Below are positions 27,236 to 36,696 of a DNA stretch of 64,000 nt, one piece after another. How positions within the stretch are numbered: the stretch's first letter is position 1; every line of letters begins with the position of its first letter. The translations under genes and the position numbers were made by a program. A model generated the notes under the pieces. That model was not told the DNA's origin. It made no database searches and worked only from the letters and a program-made list of their open reading frames with translations. Source of the stretch: Mucilaginibacter saanensis (GTDB taxonomy: Bacteria; Bacteroidota; Bacteroidia; Sphingobacteriales; Sphingobacteriaceae); contig NZ_JACHBZ010000011.1 in assembly GCF_014200575.1 (NCBI RefSeq), positions 124,001 through 188,000 on the forward strand, given 5' to 3'.

Positions 27236-27616
27236 TTAACCTGCATGCCCGCTGAGCATACTTGCCAAAATAATAAGTAAAACTAATAGGGTAATAGCAG
27301 TATACAGGTAATCCTTCTCCAGCACAAAGCCAATGGCCGAAAATACTACCCGTATTACGGGAGTTGCAATAAGTAAAATTATACCAGCCTGTATAATGGC
27401 CTTTCCTCTAAGTGTAATTATACCGTGAAATATGCCCTGGGTGGTTTGTATAAAATCAGGTACGCCTTTAAAAGTGCTGTAATCGGCATGTGCCTGTCCG
27501 TGTCTGGATAAATATATAACACCGCCAATAAAAATAATACTCATGGATAGCATTACGCCAATGCGTAATATCCATCCAATAACAGCCTGCATATCTTTAT
27601 CTTTAAAATTGCTCAT
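27236..27616 (-). CDS. DUF1634 membrane protein
   Basis: 126 residues with three transmembrane segments (about 13-33, 70-92, 98-121). Sequence and position fit DUF1634, a small membrane protein almost always encoded with a TauE/SafE permease, as here (6 bp downstream of it). It may be an accessory subunit of the exporter; this is an inference from linkage. Confidence 0.88.
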   Translation of the reverse strand: MSNFKDKDMQAVIGWILRIGVMLSMSIIFIGGVIYLSRHGQAHADYSTFKGVPDFIQTTQGIFHGIITLRGKAIIQAGIILLIATPVIRVVFSAIGFVLEKDYLYTAITLLVLLIILASMLSGHAG

Positions 27617-27622
27617 GTTCTG

Positions 27623-28459
27623 TTATATTTTACCCATAAACCCGTTATAAATCATTTGCGACGCCAAAAAAGTTACCACTATGGCAAATATCCAGCGTAA
27701 CCATCCCGACGAGGTGGTGTGTACCAGTATTTTTGATCCGCTTAGTGCACCAAATAAAACACCTATAGCAACCGGCATTGATAAACCCGGATCAATGTAT
27801 CCGCGTTGTAAATAAACAACTGCGCTTGCCGCAGCAGTTACGCCTATCATAAAATTACTGGTAGTGGTTGATACCTTAAACGGAATGCGCATTACCGTAT
27901 CCATGGCCAGTACCTTTAACGCTCCCGAGCCAATACCCAGCAACCCGGATATAACGCCTGCAAAAAGCATCATAAAAAAGCCACCGCCCACATTTTTCAC
28001 ACTATAGTTTACCATGCCCGCAGCGGTAGGGAAACTGCTGTTTAACTTTAGTTTTTCGGCCAGCCTATTTTTCTCCTGGTTTATCAGCTCGGCCTTTTTG
28101 CGTAAGGACATAATGGCCGATGTAATAAGGATAACACCGAACAAGATAGCTATAAAGTTTGTAGGGATATAAACAGCTATAAGCGCACCCACCATGGCAC
28201 CTCCGGTAGTAGCAATTTCCAGGAACATGCCCAGCCTTATATTGGTAATACCCTCTTTTACATAAGCCGCTGCCGAGCCGGATGAGGTGGCAATTACAGA
28301 TACCAGCGAAGCACCTATAGCATAATGAATATCAACGCGGAGCACCAAAGTTAACAATGGAATAATAACAAACCCGCCGCCTAAACCAGTTAACGAGCCC
28401 AGTAGGCCCGCAAAATAGGAGCCGATAAATATGATTAGCGTTAGTACAATTACCGACAT
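27623..28459 (-). CDS. Sulfite exporter TauE/SafE family permease
   Basis: 278 residues with about eight membrane helices arranged in two repeats, each containing the glycine-rich GLLGSLTGLGGGFVIIP or GLLGIGSGALKVLAMD block characteristic of TauE/SafE (DUF81). Family members export sulfite, sulfoacetate or other organosulfur anions, and some transport other ions; the substrate cannot be read here. It forms a two-gene operon with the DUF1634 gene (gap 6 bp). ATG at 28459 begins directly with the first helix. The 150-bp divergent region to the M16 gene should carry both promoters. Confidence 0.92.
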   Translation of the reverse strand: MSVIVLTLIIFIGSYFAGLLGSLTGLGGGFVIIPLLTLVLRVDIHYAIGASLVSVIATSSGSAAAYVKEGITNIRLGMFLEIATTGGAMVGALIAVYIPTNFIAILFGVILITSAIMSLRKKAELINQEKNRLAEKLKLNSSFPTAAGMVNYSVKNVGGGFFMMLFAGVISGLLGIGSGALKVLAMDTVMRIPFKVSTTTSNFMIGVTAAASAVVYLQRGYIDPGLSMPVAIGVLFGALSGSKILVHTTSSGWLRWIFAIVVTFLASQMIYNGFMGKI

Positions 28460-28609
28460 GTTTTGCAGTCAAATTGAATTGCGAAAGTAAGCATAACTTT
28501 TTTAGATACCCTGTTTGTTAAGGCACATATATCGGCTGATATTAAATAATATAATTCTGTAGCATATAAATTTGTTTTATTATTTTAACCTCGTTATTCT
28601 AAACCTTAT

Positions 28610-29983
28610 ATGAACAAGAAAAATCAACTGCTCCTCCTTTTTGTTGCATTGTTCCCTGTATTGCTGCATGCACAAAGTAAACTGCCCGATAATATGTTTT
28701 TACGCACCCTGCCCAATGGCATGGACGTACTTGTGATTGAAGACAACAGTGTGCCGCTTGCAACTATCATGATAACCTGCAAAAATGGCTCATATACCGA
28801 AACGCCTAAATTTAATGGTTTGAGCCATTTATATGAACACATGTTTTTTAAGGCTAATAAAGATTATAGCAGCCAGGAAGAGTTTTTGAACCGGGTAAAT
28901 GAACTGGGCATTAAGTTTAACGGATCAACAACCTATGAAAACGTAAACTATTATTTTACGCTCCCTAAGTTTAACCTTGCTGCCGGGCTTACGTTTATGA
29001 ACTCAGCCATCCGGTACCCTATGTTTGACAAAAGGGAAATGGCTGGCGAAAATGATGTAGTTGATGGTGAATTTCAAAGGCATGAATCGAGCCCGATGTT
29101 TGCTTTAAGCGATGCCATGGATCACCACATGTGGGGCGATCTGTATAGCCGCAAAAACAGCATAGGTAACCACGAGGTGATTCGGATGGCTACCCCTGAT
29201 CTGATGGATTCCATTAAAAATAAATACTATTTCCCTAATAATTCATTACTCACCATTGCCGGGGATGTAGAGCATGAGGATGTGTTTAATAAGGTTGAAC
29301 AGATTTATGGCAGCTGGAAATCCTCAGGTTTTGATCCGTTTAAAAAATGGCCCATCCCTGAGTTTAAGCCGCTTGAAAAATCTGACTATTTTATTGTGGA
29401 ATCAAAATTAACCCAGGTTCCTATCGTATTGATTGAATGGCAAGGGCCTGATACCCGCAATGATGTAAACTCCACTTACGCTGCCGATGTGTTTTCATAC
29501 ATTTTAAATCAAAATTCATCAACGCTGAAAAAGGCACTGGTTCAATCTGGCCTGGCACTTGATGTAAGGATCAATTATTTAACCTTGAAGCATGTTGGGC
29601 CAATTACCTTGCTTGTGGTGCCAAACCCTAATAAAATTAAGGAGTGTATGGCCGAGGTGAAAAAGCAGCTTACCTTAATGGATAATGATAATTACGTAAC
29701 AGATGAGCAAATAGAAACCGCCAAGCAAAAACTCGGTATTATCAGGGTAAGGGAAGAGGAAGTGGCTTCAGATTTTGTACAGGTACTTTCTTTCTGGTGG
29801 TCATCAGCTTCGCTTGATTATTTTACTACTTATAATGACAGGTTAAACAAGGCCACCCGGGCCGATCTGCAAAGCTATGTACGTAAATACATAAAAAATA
29901 AACCTTATTGCGCCGGTTTACTCATTAATCCCGATTTAGAGGCACAGGTAGTACCACAAAACTTTTTTACAGCTTCTAACTAA
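28610..29983 (+). CDS. M16 family zinc metallopeptidase, catalytic subunit (pair 1)
   Basis: 457 residues with a Sec signal peptide (1-21, ending LLHAQ). LSHLYEHMFF contains the inverted zinc motif HxxEH (His73, Glu76, His77), and VVDGEFQRHESSP about 80 residues later supplies the third ligand. This is the active half of a two-subunit M16 peptidase like the mitochondrial processing peptidase or PqqL, here predicted periplasmic. The gene 8 bp downstream encodes the partner lacking the motif. A paralogous pair lies at 36697-39429. The substrate is unknown; short peptides or signal-peptide fragments are possible. Confidence 0.93.
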   Translation: MNKKNQLLLLFVALFPVLLHAQSKLPDNMFLRTLPNGMDVLVIEDNSVPLATIMITCKNGSYTETPKFNGLSHLYEHMFFKANKDYSSQEEFLNRVNELGIKFNGSTTYENVNYYFTLPKFNLAAGLTFMNSAIRYPMFDKREMAGENDVVDGEFQRHESSPMFALSDAMDHHMWGDLYSRKNSIGNHEVIRMATPDLMDSIKNKYYFPNNSLLTIAGDVEHEDVFNKVEQIYGSWKSSGFDPFKKWPIPEFKPLEKSDYFIVESKLTQVPIVLIEWQGPDTRNDVNSTYAADVFSYILNQNSSTLKKALVQSGLALDVRINYLTLKHVGPITLLVVPNPNKIKECMAEVKKQLTLMDNDNYVTDEQIETAKQKLGIIRVREEEVASDFVQVLSFWWSSASLDYFTTYNDRLNKATRADLQSYVRKYIKNKPYCAGLLINPDLEAQVVPQNFFTASN

Positions 29984-29991
29984 TTGTACCC

Positions 29992-31296
29992 ATGAAAAAG
30001 ATATTCATAACCATACTGTTTGTTTGCTTTGGCCTGCCGGGAGTGTTTGCCCAGTCAGAAACTACATCATTTGATGTGGATGGCATCAAAGTGATATTTA
30101 AACCTACCTTAAAGGAAATTATTAATGTACGCATGTTTTATCGCGGAGGTGTAACCAACTATCCTGCTGATAAGGCCGGTATTGAAAGATTTGCTTTGGA
30201 GGCAACTACCGAGTGCGGCACAAAAAAATATGATGCGAACATGTTTAGGGACAAAGCCGATAAATTTGGTATCGACATTAGTACCAGCACCGATTTTGAC
30301 TATGGTAATATTGAAATGGACTGTGTATCAAAGTATTTTAACGAAGGTTGGGACCTGCTTACCGAAGCAGTAGTTAACCCGGTTTTTGATAATGCCGAGG
30401 TAGAGCTTTTTCGCGGCAAGATGCTGGCCCGGATCAGGCAGCAGCAAACAGACCCTGATGACCATGTAGAGGACCTGGTGGTAAAAAACGGATTTGAAGG
30501 TACTCCTTATGCCACTGATCCGGCTGGCGAAGACGCTATTGTAAGCAAGCTGACACCCGCTGAGCTGAAGACTTATTACAACAGCATTTTAAATAAAAAA
30601 CAGCTGTTTTTAGTGGTTGCCGGCAAGATCAATAAAGAGGAACTTATTGCAAAAATAAAGGCTTCGTTTGCGGCGCTGCCATCCAAAAATTATACACCCG
30701 CGAAATTGCAGGAGCCCGTTTGGAATGATTACCGGTTGGTTACCGAAAGCCGCAACCTTTCTACCAATTATATCAACGCCATTATGAATTCGCCAACGGT
30801 AAGCAGTAAGGATTATGTACCGTATACTGTAGGTATAGCCGCTCTTGGAGGCTCTTTGTTTAACTTGCTGCGTACCAGGTTAAATTTATCTTATGACCCG
30901 GGTGCAAGCTCTTTAATGCGTCAAATGCCGTACTCCATTATGTATGTAAGTACTACAAACCCCAAAGAGGCTGTAAAAGCGATGACAAGGGTGTTGAACA
31001 ATGTGCTTAACTACGGACTTTCTGCCGAGGGCCTGAAAAACATTAAAAGCAGTTATATCACCAATAACTATGTTAAACAGCAAAGCACATCGGCAATTAC
31101 CTTGAGTTTAGGCAAGGCCGAAGTTTTGGGCGGATGGGAAATTGCCGAGAACATGCCATCGGCAATTGATAAGGTAACCGTATCGCAAATAAACGCTGCC
31201 CTGAATAAATATATCCGGGGTTTAAGATGGAGTTATTTGGGCGACACACAACAAGCAGATGCCGCGGCAGGGGAGTTTAAAAAAATAATCCATTAA
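29992..31296 (+). CDS. M16 family peptidase-like subunit lacking HxxEH (pair 1)
   Basis: 434 residues with a signal peptide (1-20, ending GVFAQ). The fold is M16 (FYRGGVTNYPADKAGIERFALE near the start, two halves of about 200 residues), but the HxxEH positions read IERFALE, so it has no zinc site. Such subunits bind substrate and complete the clamshell with the catalytic partner encoded 8 bp upstream. The C-terminal half retains the Arg/Tyr type segment (LSYDPGASSLMRQMP) used for substrate binding in the family. A palindromic hairpin follows the stop. Confidence 0.9.
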   Translation: MKKIFITILFVCFGLPGVFAQSETTSFDVDGIKVIFKPTLKEIINVRMFYRGGVTNYPADKAGIERFALEATTECGTKKYDANMFRDKADKFGIDISTSTDFDYGNIEMDCVSKYFNEGWDLLTEAVVNPVFDNAEVELFRGKMLARIRQQQTDPDDHVEDLVVKNGFEGTPYATDPAGEDAIVSKLTPAELKTYYNSILNKKQLFLVVAGKINKEELIAKIKASFAALPSKNYTPAKLQEPVWNDYRLVTESRNLSTNYINAIMNSPTVSSKDYVPYTVGIAALGGSLFNLLRTRLNLSYDPGASSLMRQMPYSIMYVSTTNPKEAVKAMTRVLNNVLNYGLSAEGLKNIKSSYITNNYVKQQSTSAITLSLGKAEVLGGWEIAENMPSAIDKVTVSQINAALNKYIRGLRWSYLGDTQQADAAAGEFKKIIH

Positions 31297-31299
31297 CCA

Positions 31300-31325
31300 C
31301 CATGGCATAACTATTTATGCCATGG
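31300..31325 (+). other. Palindromic hairpin between M16 pair 1 and the UbiD-like gene
   Basis: CCATGGCATA (31300-31309) pairs perfectly with TATGCCATGG (31316-31325) around a 6-nt loop. No T-run follows, so termination is doubtful; it could stabilise the 3' end of the M16 transcript or act as a protein site. Confidence 0.55.
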
Positions 31326-31407
31326 CCGCAGGCCTGAAATTACCGGTAATAAAAAAAATGACTTAACGCCCCCATAACCTAATCGCTAAAGTCATTACTT
31401 TCGTGGC

Positions 31408-33252
31408 ATGGGGTATAAAAGTTTACAGGCCTGTATTGCCGATCTCGAAAAAAATGGTCACCTGATCAGAATCAAGGAAGAAGTTGATCCGCACCTGCAA
31501 ATGGCAACTATTCATCTGCGTGTATTTGAAAACCAGGGACCGGCTATCCTGTTCGAGAAGGTAAAGGGCAGTAAATTCCCGGCGGTGTCCAACCTTTTTG
31601 GTACGCTTGAACGGTCAAAGTTTATTTTCAGGGATACGCTTGATAAAATTAAAACTCTTGTTGAGCTTAAAAACGATCCGATTAAAGCCGTTAAGCGCCC
31701 GTTTAAATATACCAATGTGGCACTTACCGCGTTATCGGCACTGCCCATGAAACGTAAGGCTGGCGCTCCGGTTAATTTTGGTCGCTGCCTTATTAGTGAT
31801 ATTCCTCAAATAGTGAACTGGCCCATGGATGGTGGCCCGTTTGTAACCATGCCGCAGGTATATACCGAAGATGCCGATAAACCAGGCATTATGGATGCCA
31901 ACCTGGGCATGTACCGTATACAACTGGCCGGTAACGATTATATTTTAAATAAAGAGATTGGCCTGCACTACCAGCTGCATCGTGGTATCGGTGTGCATCA
32001 AACTAAGGCAAACGCTAAGGGAAAGCCATTAAAGGTGAGCATATTTGTGGGCGGTCCGCCATCGCATCCGGTAGCAGCCGTAATGCCCCTACCCGAAGGA
32101 TTATCAGAAATGACTTTTGCCGGTGCATTAGGCAATCGCCGTTTCCGGTATTTTTATGATGAGGAGGGTTTCTGTATTTCGGCCGATGCTGATTTTGTGA
32201 TCACCGGGACCGTTATGCCCCTTGAAAATAAACCCGAAGGTCCCTTTGGTGATCACCTCGGATATTATAGCCTGGTGCATCCTTTCCCATTACTAAAGGT
32301 GCACAACGTGTACCACCGTAAGGATGCTATATGGTCATTCACCGTAGTAGGGCGGCCACCGCAGGAGGATACCAGCTTTGGGGCGCTCATACATGAAATT
32401 AGCGGAGCTGCTATACCTAAAGAAATCCCAGGGCTGCATGCAGTTAATGCGGTTGATGCGGCAGGTGTACATCCGCTGTTGTTTGCCATAGGCAGCGAAC
32501 GTTATACGCCCTATATTAAGGAACGCAAGCCCCAGGAAATATTAACCATTGCCAACCATATACTGGGCAAAAGCCAGCTGAGTTTGGCCAAGTATCTGCT
32601 GATTGCCGCACAGGAAGATGATCCGGCACTTGATGTAAACAATATCAGTGCATTTTTAAGTCATATACTGCAACGTGTTGATTTTACCCGCGATCTGCAT
32701 TTTTATACCCGCACAACCATTGATACGCTTGATTATAGCGGCAGCGACCTAAACTCAGGCAGCAAGGTAGCCATAACTGTTGCCGGCGATATTAAACGCG
32801 AACTATGGACGGAGCTGCCATCATGGTTTGATTTGCCTAAGCCGGTTAATAATTACAAAATGGCTATGCCTGGTGTGTTAATGGTTGAAGTGCCAAAACA
32901 TATCAACCACAAGGATATTGATAACGTAATCAGTATTATTGAATACCGGTTAAAAGAGGAAGAAGATGACCTGAAGGGACTTGCCCTGATGGTGCTTTGT
33001 GATGATGCTACTTTTGCAGCAGCCGATATTAATAATTTTGTTTGGGTAACCTTTACCCGCAGCAACCCGTCGCATGATATATATGGCATAGGCAGCTTTA
33101 CCGAGCATAAACACTGGGGTTGTACAGGGCCGCTCATTATTGATGCCCGCATAAAACCTCATCATGCCCCGGTACTGGAAAAAGACCCCGAAGTTGAAAA
33201 ACTCGTTGATAAAATGGGCGAGAAGGGCGGTGCACTTTACGGAATAATTTAA
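31408..33252 (+). CDS. UbiD family decarboxylase
   Basis: 614 residues, the length of the large UbiD/menaquinone-type decarboxylases. FGRCLISDIPQIVNWP, MYRIQLAGNDYILNKEIGLHYQLHRGIG, VGGPPSHPVAAVMPLPEG, PEGPFGDHLGYYS and the C-terminal CTGPLIIDARIKPH match the prenylated-FMN-dependent UbiD family, with the Glu/Arg-rich catalytic region around 245-300. These enzymes decarboxylate aromatic or alpha,beta-unsaturated acids. In Bacteroidota the best guess is quinone (menaquinone) biosynthesis. No ubiX or men/mqn gene is adjacent, so pathway assignment is an inference. ATG at 31408. Confidence 0.9.
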   Translation: MGYKSLQACIADLEKNGHLIRIKEEVDPHLQMATIHLRVFENQGPAILFEKVKGSKFPAVSNLFGTLERSKFIFRDTLDKIKTLVELKNDPIKAVKRPFKYTNVALTALSALPMKRKAGAPVNFGRCLISDIPQIVNWPMDGGPFVTMPQVYTEDADKPGIMDANLGMYRIQLAGNDYILNKEIGLHYQLHRGIGVHQTKANAKGKPLKVSIFVGGPPSHPVAAVMPLPEGLSEMTFAGALGNRRFRYFYDEEGFCISADADFVITGTVMPLENKPEGPFGDHLGYYSLVHPFPLLKVHNVYHRKDAIWSFTVVGRPPQEDTSFGALIHEISGAAIPKEIPGLHAVNAVDAAGVHPLLFAIGSERYTPYIKERKPQEILTIANHILGKSQLSLAKYLLIAAQEDDPALDVNNISAFLSHILQRVDFTRDLHFYTRTTIDTLDYSGSDLNSGSKVAITVAGDIKRELWTELPSWFDLPKPVNNYKMAMPGVLMVEVPKHINHKDIDNVISIIEYRLKEEEDDLKGLALMVLCDDATFAAADINNFVWVTFTRSNPSHDIYGIGSFTEHKHWGCTGPLIIDARIKPHHAPVLEKDPEVEKLVDKMGEKGGALYGII

Positions 33253-33319
33253 GGGCAAATAGGAAGTGTGCAGGTAGTTAAATTTATAAAAAGTTAATAT
33301 TTCCGTGCGGTAATATATT

Positions 33320-33327
33320 TATCTTTG
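33320..33327 (+). promoter_or_regulatory. -7 element before the repeat-rich T9SS cargo gene
   Basis: TATCTTTG at 33320-33327 fits TAnnTTTG exactly. No TTG lies at the expected -33 distance. The TTG start codon follows 18 bp later. Confidence 0.4.
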
Positions 33328-33345
33328 GGTGTAAAAACTTAGTCC

Positions 33346-35769
33346 TTGCCTTACACTATCACCACTCCTATTAAAGGGGTACTACTTTTCTTTGCTATTT
33401 TCTTCTTAACTATTGTTAAAGGATACAGTCAACAATTTTATATAGCGGCATATAATATGCCTTTACAACGGGTTACCTTAACGCCCAATGGTCCGGTATC
33501 GGTATCTGTTGGAGGCTGCGGAGCCAATGATTTTTTTTCAATAGCCATATTAGGCAATAAGTTATATTACAGTAATGGCTCTTCTATGTTCGCTGGTGAT
33601 ATAACGAGTGGTGATTCTCCTACCATTACTAATTGTGTTTTTTTGGGGGTAAGTAATTTTGGCAATGCGCTTACTGTTGACAAAAAGGGGATACTATACT
33701 ATGCCATAGGTAACCTGTTGTATTCATTTAATCCGGCTGATGGAAAAATAGTTTTTATAGGGACTATGCCTTATACCGCACAGGGCGATCTGATGTTTTA
33801 TAACAACGAATTGTATATGGCCGCAGGCGAGGGTATAGCCAAGATCAACCTGGCAAATGTTGCCCTGAGTACGCTGTATATACCCATACCTAATGAAACT
33901 ATTTACAGTTTAACGGCGGCATCTGTAAACGGAGTTACTAAGGCATACGCATTTTCTGAATATCCCGTAAGGCAAATTTATGAGCTTGATATGCAAAACA
34001 AGGTTATTAAAGGCGTTGTCGGAGTTCTGCCTTATCAAACCCTTGATGCAGCAAGTGAATCAGAAGCGGGTACTGTGACGTATATCGAAGTTGATCATGT
34101 AAGCATCACTCAGGAGTGTGACGTACTCAATAAAGGGCGTGTAGAAGTGGTTACCAAGCCGCATACCAGTCATTATACTTACACTTTAAATACGGGAGAG
34201 GCCAATCAAACAGGGATCTTTGACAACCTTGGTCCGGGTAATTATACGGTAACTATTACATCTGACGGTACAGAGCCGCCAAACCCGGTTAGCCTTACAG
34301 TGCCCAATTATGCTATTGGTAACCCTGCTATTACATTCACTTCAACGCATCCTGTTTGTTTACTCAAGGGTAAAATTAAACTTGATGCAGGTGCCGCTGG
34401 CGCAACGCATAATATAAAATTTAATGGCCAGGTTTACGCCTTTGATCATACTTTTACTGATTTAACTGCGGGTAATTATCACTTTACCATCTTAAACCAA
34501 AATGGATGTGTAACCGACGAAAAGGATTATACATTACCGGCAGATGACTGTCCTGAAATAGCCATTACCGATATACAAATACAACCTGAGTGCAATGTAT
34601 ATAACCAGGGAAATGTAAAAGTGATTACCCAGGCACATACAGATAATTATACCTACACCTTAAATGGCATAAGTAATACAACCGGAGTTTTTGATAATCT
34701 GAATCCCGGAAATTACGTGATAACTATAAAGTCAGATGGATTAGCTCAACCAATAAGTAGAGATATTATAGTGCCTGATTTTTCAGTTAATAGCCCGGCC
34801 ATATCAGTTATGCCAACTAACCCTTTATGCGATGCTAAGGGGACTGTTAAGCTCGATGCCGGCTCATTCAATTCAACCTATAGCGTAAAATACAATGGTC
34901 AGATTTTTACTTTTGATCATGTATTTACTGAATTAACAGCCGGTATTTATCATTTTACTATCCTGAATCAAAATGGTTGTATCGTTGCCGAAAAAGACTA
35001 TGCCCTACAGCAGGATGTTTGTCCGCCTATAACTATTAACGATGTGCAGATACAGGCGGAGTGCAACGCTTACGAACAGGCCAGTGTAAAGGTAATTACA
35101 CAAGCTCATCCGGATACATATACCTATACTTTAAACAATGTAAGCAACAGTACGGGAGTATTTGATTTTTTAACACCGGGTACTTATACCTTGATTATTA
35201 ATTCATCCGGCGGCGATCATGTAGAACAGGCAGTCACCATTCCTGATCTTACTTTAAACAAGCCTGCTATAACTTATAAGATTAAAGACCCGGTTTGTAG
35301 TTTACTTGGCGAAATACAATTTGCCATAAATGGCAACGCCTTGGGAGCAGCCAAGGTTAAACATGGCAATGATATATTTTCGCTTACCGAAACCATAAAA
35401 AACCTGCCCCCTGGCCCCAACCATTTTACCATACTTAGCCAGCAGGAATGTATTTTAGACGAACTGGACATTAACATAACGCAGGATAGTTGCGAACCTG
35501 TTATTTTCCCTAATACATTTACACCCAATGGCGATGGTATCAATGATGTTTTCAGACCAAACCAGGAAAGTGATCCGCTTAATTTTAAGCTATTTATTTA
35601 TAATAGATTGGGTAGCCTGATATTTCAAACACAAAGTATAAGTAATGGTTGGGATGGCACCTATAAAGGTAACCAGGTACCTTACGGCGTGTACTATTGG
35701 TTAGCTACATATAAAATGCCCGACGGAAAAAACAGCAGGCAAAGCGGATATGTTACGCTGATCAGGTAG
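33346..35769 (+). CDS. Secreted repeat protein with gliding-type T9SS C-terminal domain
   Basis: 807 residues. The start is TTG at 33346: an in-frame TAG lies two codons upstream and the next ATG would remove the signal peptide (FFAIFFLTIVKGYSQQ). Residues about 25-240 form a beta-propeller-like region (LTVDKKGILYYAIGNLLYSF, FYNNELYMAAGEGIAKI). Three tandem repeats of about 157 residues follow (from about 245 to 720), each opening with a QIQxEC-like Cys and containing YTYTLN, GVFDNLxPGNY and FHFTILNQNGC-like strands. The C-terminal 85 residues (IFPNTFTPNGDGINDVF to the final VTLIR) are the CHU_C type-B T9SS sorting domain, predicting outer-membrane translocation and surface display. Function is unknown; adhesion is plausible. 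Confidence 0.88.
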   Translation: MPYTITTPIKGVLLFFAIFFLTIVKGYSQQFYIAAYNMPLQRVTLTPNGPVSVSVGGCGANDFFSIAILGNKLYYSNGSSMFAGDITSGDSPTITNCVFLGVSNFGNALTVDKKGILYYAIGNLLYSFNPADGKIVFIGTMPYTAQGDLMFYNNELYMAAGEGIAKINLANVALSTLYIPIPNETIYSLTAASVNGVTKAYAFSEYPVRQIYELDMQNKVIKGVVGVLPYQTLDAASESEAGTVTYIEVDHVSITQECDVLNKGRVEVVTKPHTSHYTYTLNTGEANQTGIFDNLGPGNYTVTITSDGTEPPNPVSLTVPNYAIGNPAITFTSTHPVCLLKGKIKLDAGAAGATHNIKFNGQVYAFDHTFTDLTAGNYHFTILNQNGCVTDEKDYTLPADDCPEIAITDIQIQPECNVYNQGNVKVITQAHTDNYTYTLNGISNTTGVFDNLNPGNYVITIKSDGLAQPISRDIIVPDFSVNSPAISVMPTNPLCDAKGTVKLDAGSFNSTYSVKYNGQIFTFDHVFTELTAGIYHFTILNQNGCIVAEKDYALQQDVCPPITINDVQIQAECNAYEQASVKVITQAHPDTYTYTLNNVSNSTGVFDFLTPGTYTLIINSSGGDHVEQAVTIPDLTLNKPAITYKIKDPVCSLLGEIQFAINGNALGAAKVKHGNDIFSLTETIKNLPPGPNHFTILSQQECILDELDINITQDSCEPVIFPNTFTPNGDGINDVFRPNQESDPLNFKLFIYNRLGSLIFQTQSISNGWDGTYKGNQVPYGVYYWLATYKMPDGKNSRQSGYVTLIR

Positions 35770-35842
35770 GTAAATCAATTAACGGTCAAAATATTGATGC
35801 AGCTAATATAATCATCAAAATCATCGGTTATCTTTGCAGCCT

Positions 35843-36538
35843 ATGAAGAATTTCCTGTTTTGTTTTTTAGTAGCACTTGCGGCCCTTGGTTGCAGCAAAC
35901 GCGAAGTGCCACATTATACCATATCAAGATTAGTTAAAAGTGATACCGCCAGTAAGCTTACTGTGAATATAAGTAAACGCATGACCCAGGCTGATTTGCT
36001 GAACATCGCCGCTAAGATCAGGACTGATAGTTCGGCATTACCAAACCTGCAGCTTTGTTATATATTACCAGGACACAATGATAAAAACACCGGCGATAAT
36101 AACTTTTATGCTATTGCCAAATATCCCAATAAAGACCGGGTTACCATGCAGGACACCTTGAAGGATGCCGATGGAAACGCCGTGCGATTAAAAATTACCG
36201 GATTAACAGAGCAGAGTGCCAAGCACCTGCTTGGTTTAAATCCAAAGGAAATAGCCGGTAAAAATATTTTGGGCCGCTTTATTGACGATTATAATGACAC
36301 CGTTATTATTCCGTTTACCGAGCCTAATGATCCTAAGCACGAAATATATATTATTGAGCTCGATAGCACTGGTAAAGTAGTTTCGGCAACAGTGCCTATG
36401 CTCGATAATAAGGATGGAGTTCAAAAGTTAATAGTAACTCACCGTGGCGATTATTGTACCTTAAAAGATAGTGTACTCACACAGTATTCTATTGATGATC
36501 TGGGCCTGCCTTATAATAGTATCAAATCGGGTATTTAA
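35843..36538 (+). CDS. Lipoprotein of unknown function
   Basis: 231 residues from ATG 35843; a TTG three codons earlier lies inside a TATCTTTG box and is not needed. MKNFLFCFLVALAALGCSKRE is a lipoprotein signal with lipidated Cys about 18. The mature domain mixes helix and strand (LTVNISKRMTQADLLNIAAKIR, LQLCYILPGHNDKNTG, YAIAKYPNKD) and I do not recognise it. It sits between the T9SS cargo and M16 pair 2 with no clear operon link. A large hairpin follows at 36583-36630. Confidence 0.7.
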   Translation: MKNFLFCFLVALAALGCSKREVPHYTISRLVKSDTASKLTVNISKRMTQADLLNIAAKIRTDSSALPNLQLCYILPGHNDKNTGDNNFYAIAKYPNKDRVTMQDTLKDADGNAVRLKITGLTEQSAKHLLGLNPKEIAGKNILGRFIDDYNDTVIIPFTEPNDPKHEIYIIELDSTGKVVSATVPMLDNKDGVQKLIVTHRGDYCTLKDSVLTQYSIDDLGLPYNSIKSGI

Positions 36539-36582
36539 ATATTCCCTACTCATAAATAAAAATATCAGCCTTAAATAAAATG

Positions 36583-36630
36583 GGATAGAATGACTTTTGA
36601 TATTTTATATCTCAAAAGCTCATTCTATCC
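36583..36630 (+). other. Long intergenic hairpin before M16 pair 2
   Basis: GGATAGAATGACTTTTGA (36583-36600) pairs with TCAAAAG (36612-36618) and TCATTCTATCC (36620-36630), leaving one bulged C at 36619 and an 11-nt loop: an 18-bp stem. No T-run follows. Confidence 0.65.
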
Positions 36631-36696
36631 GGCTAAAATCTTCGCGTTTTATAGAATATACCGATATATTTATAGTGTATAAAATATTATAAGTAT

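Noticed and set aside
29992..31296. Possibility that the HxxEH-less M16 genes are decayed pseudogenes
   Set aside because: Both are full length, have intact signal peptides, sit in operons with active partners, and such inactive subunits are normal in M16 heterodimers.
34081..35505. Tandem repeats taken as an assembly artefact
   Set aside because: The three copies differ at many positions in both DNA and protein, so they are genuine diverged duplicates.
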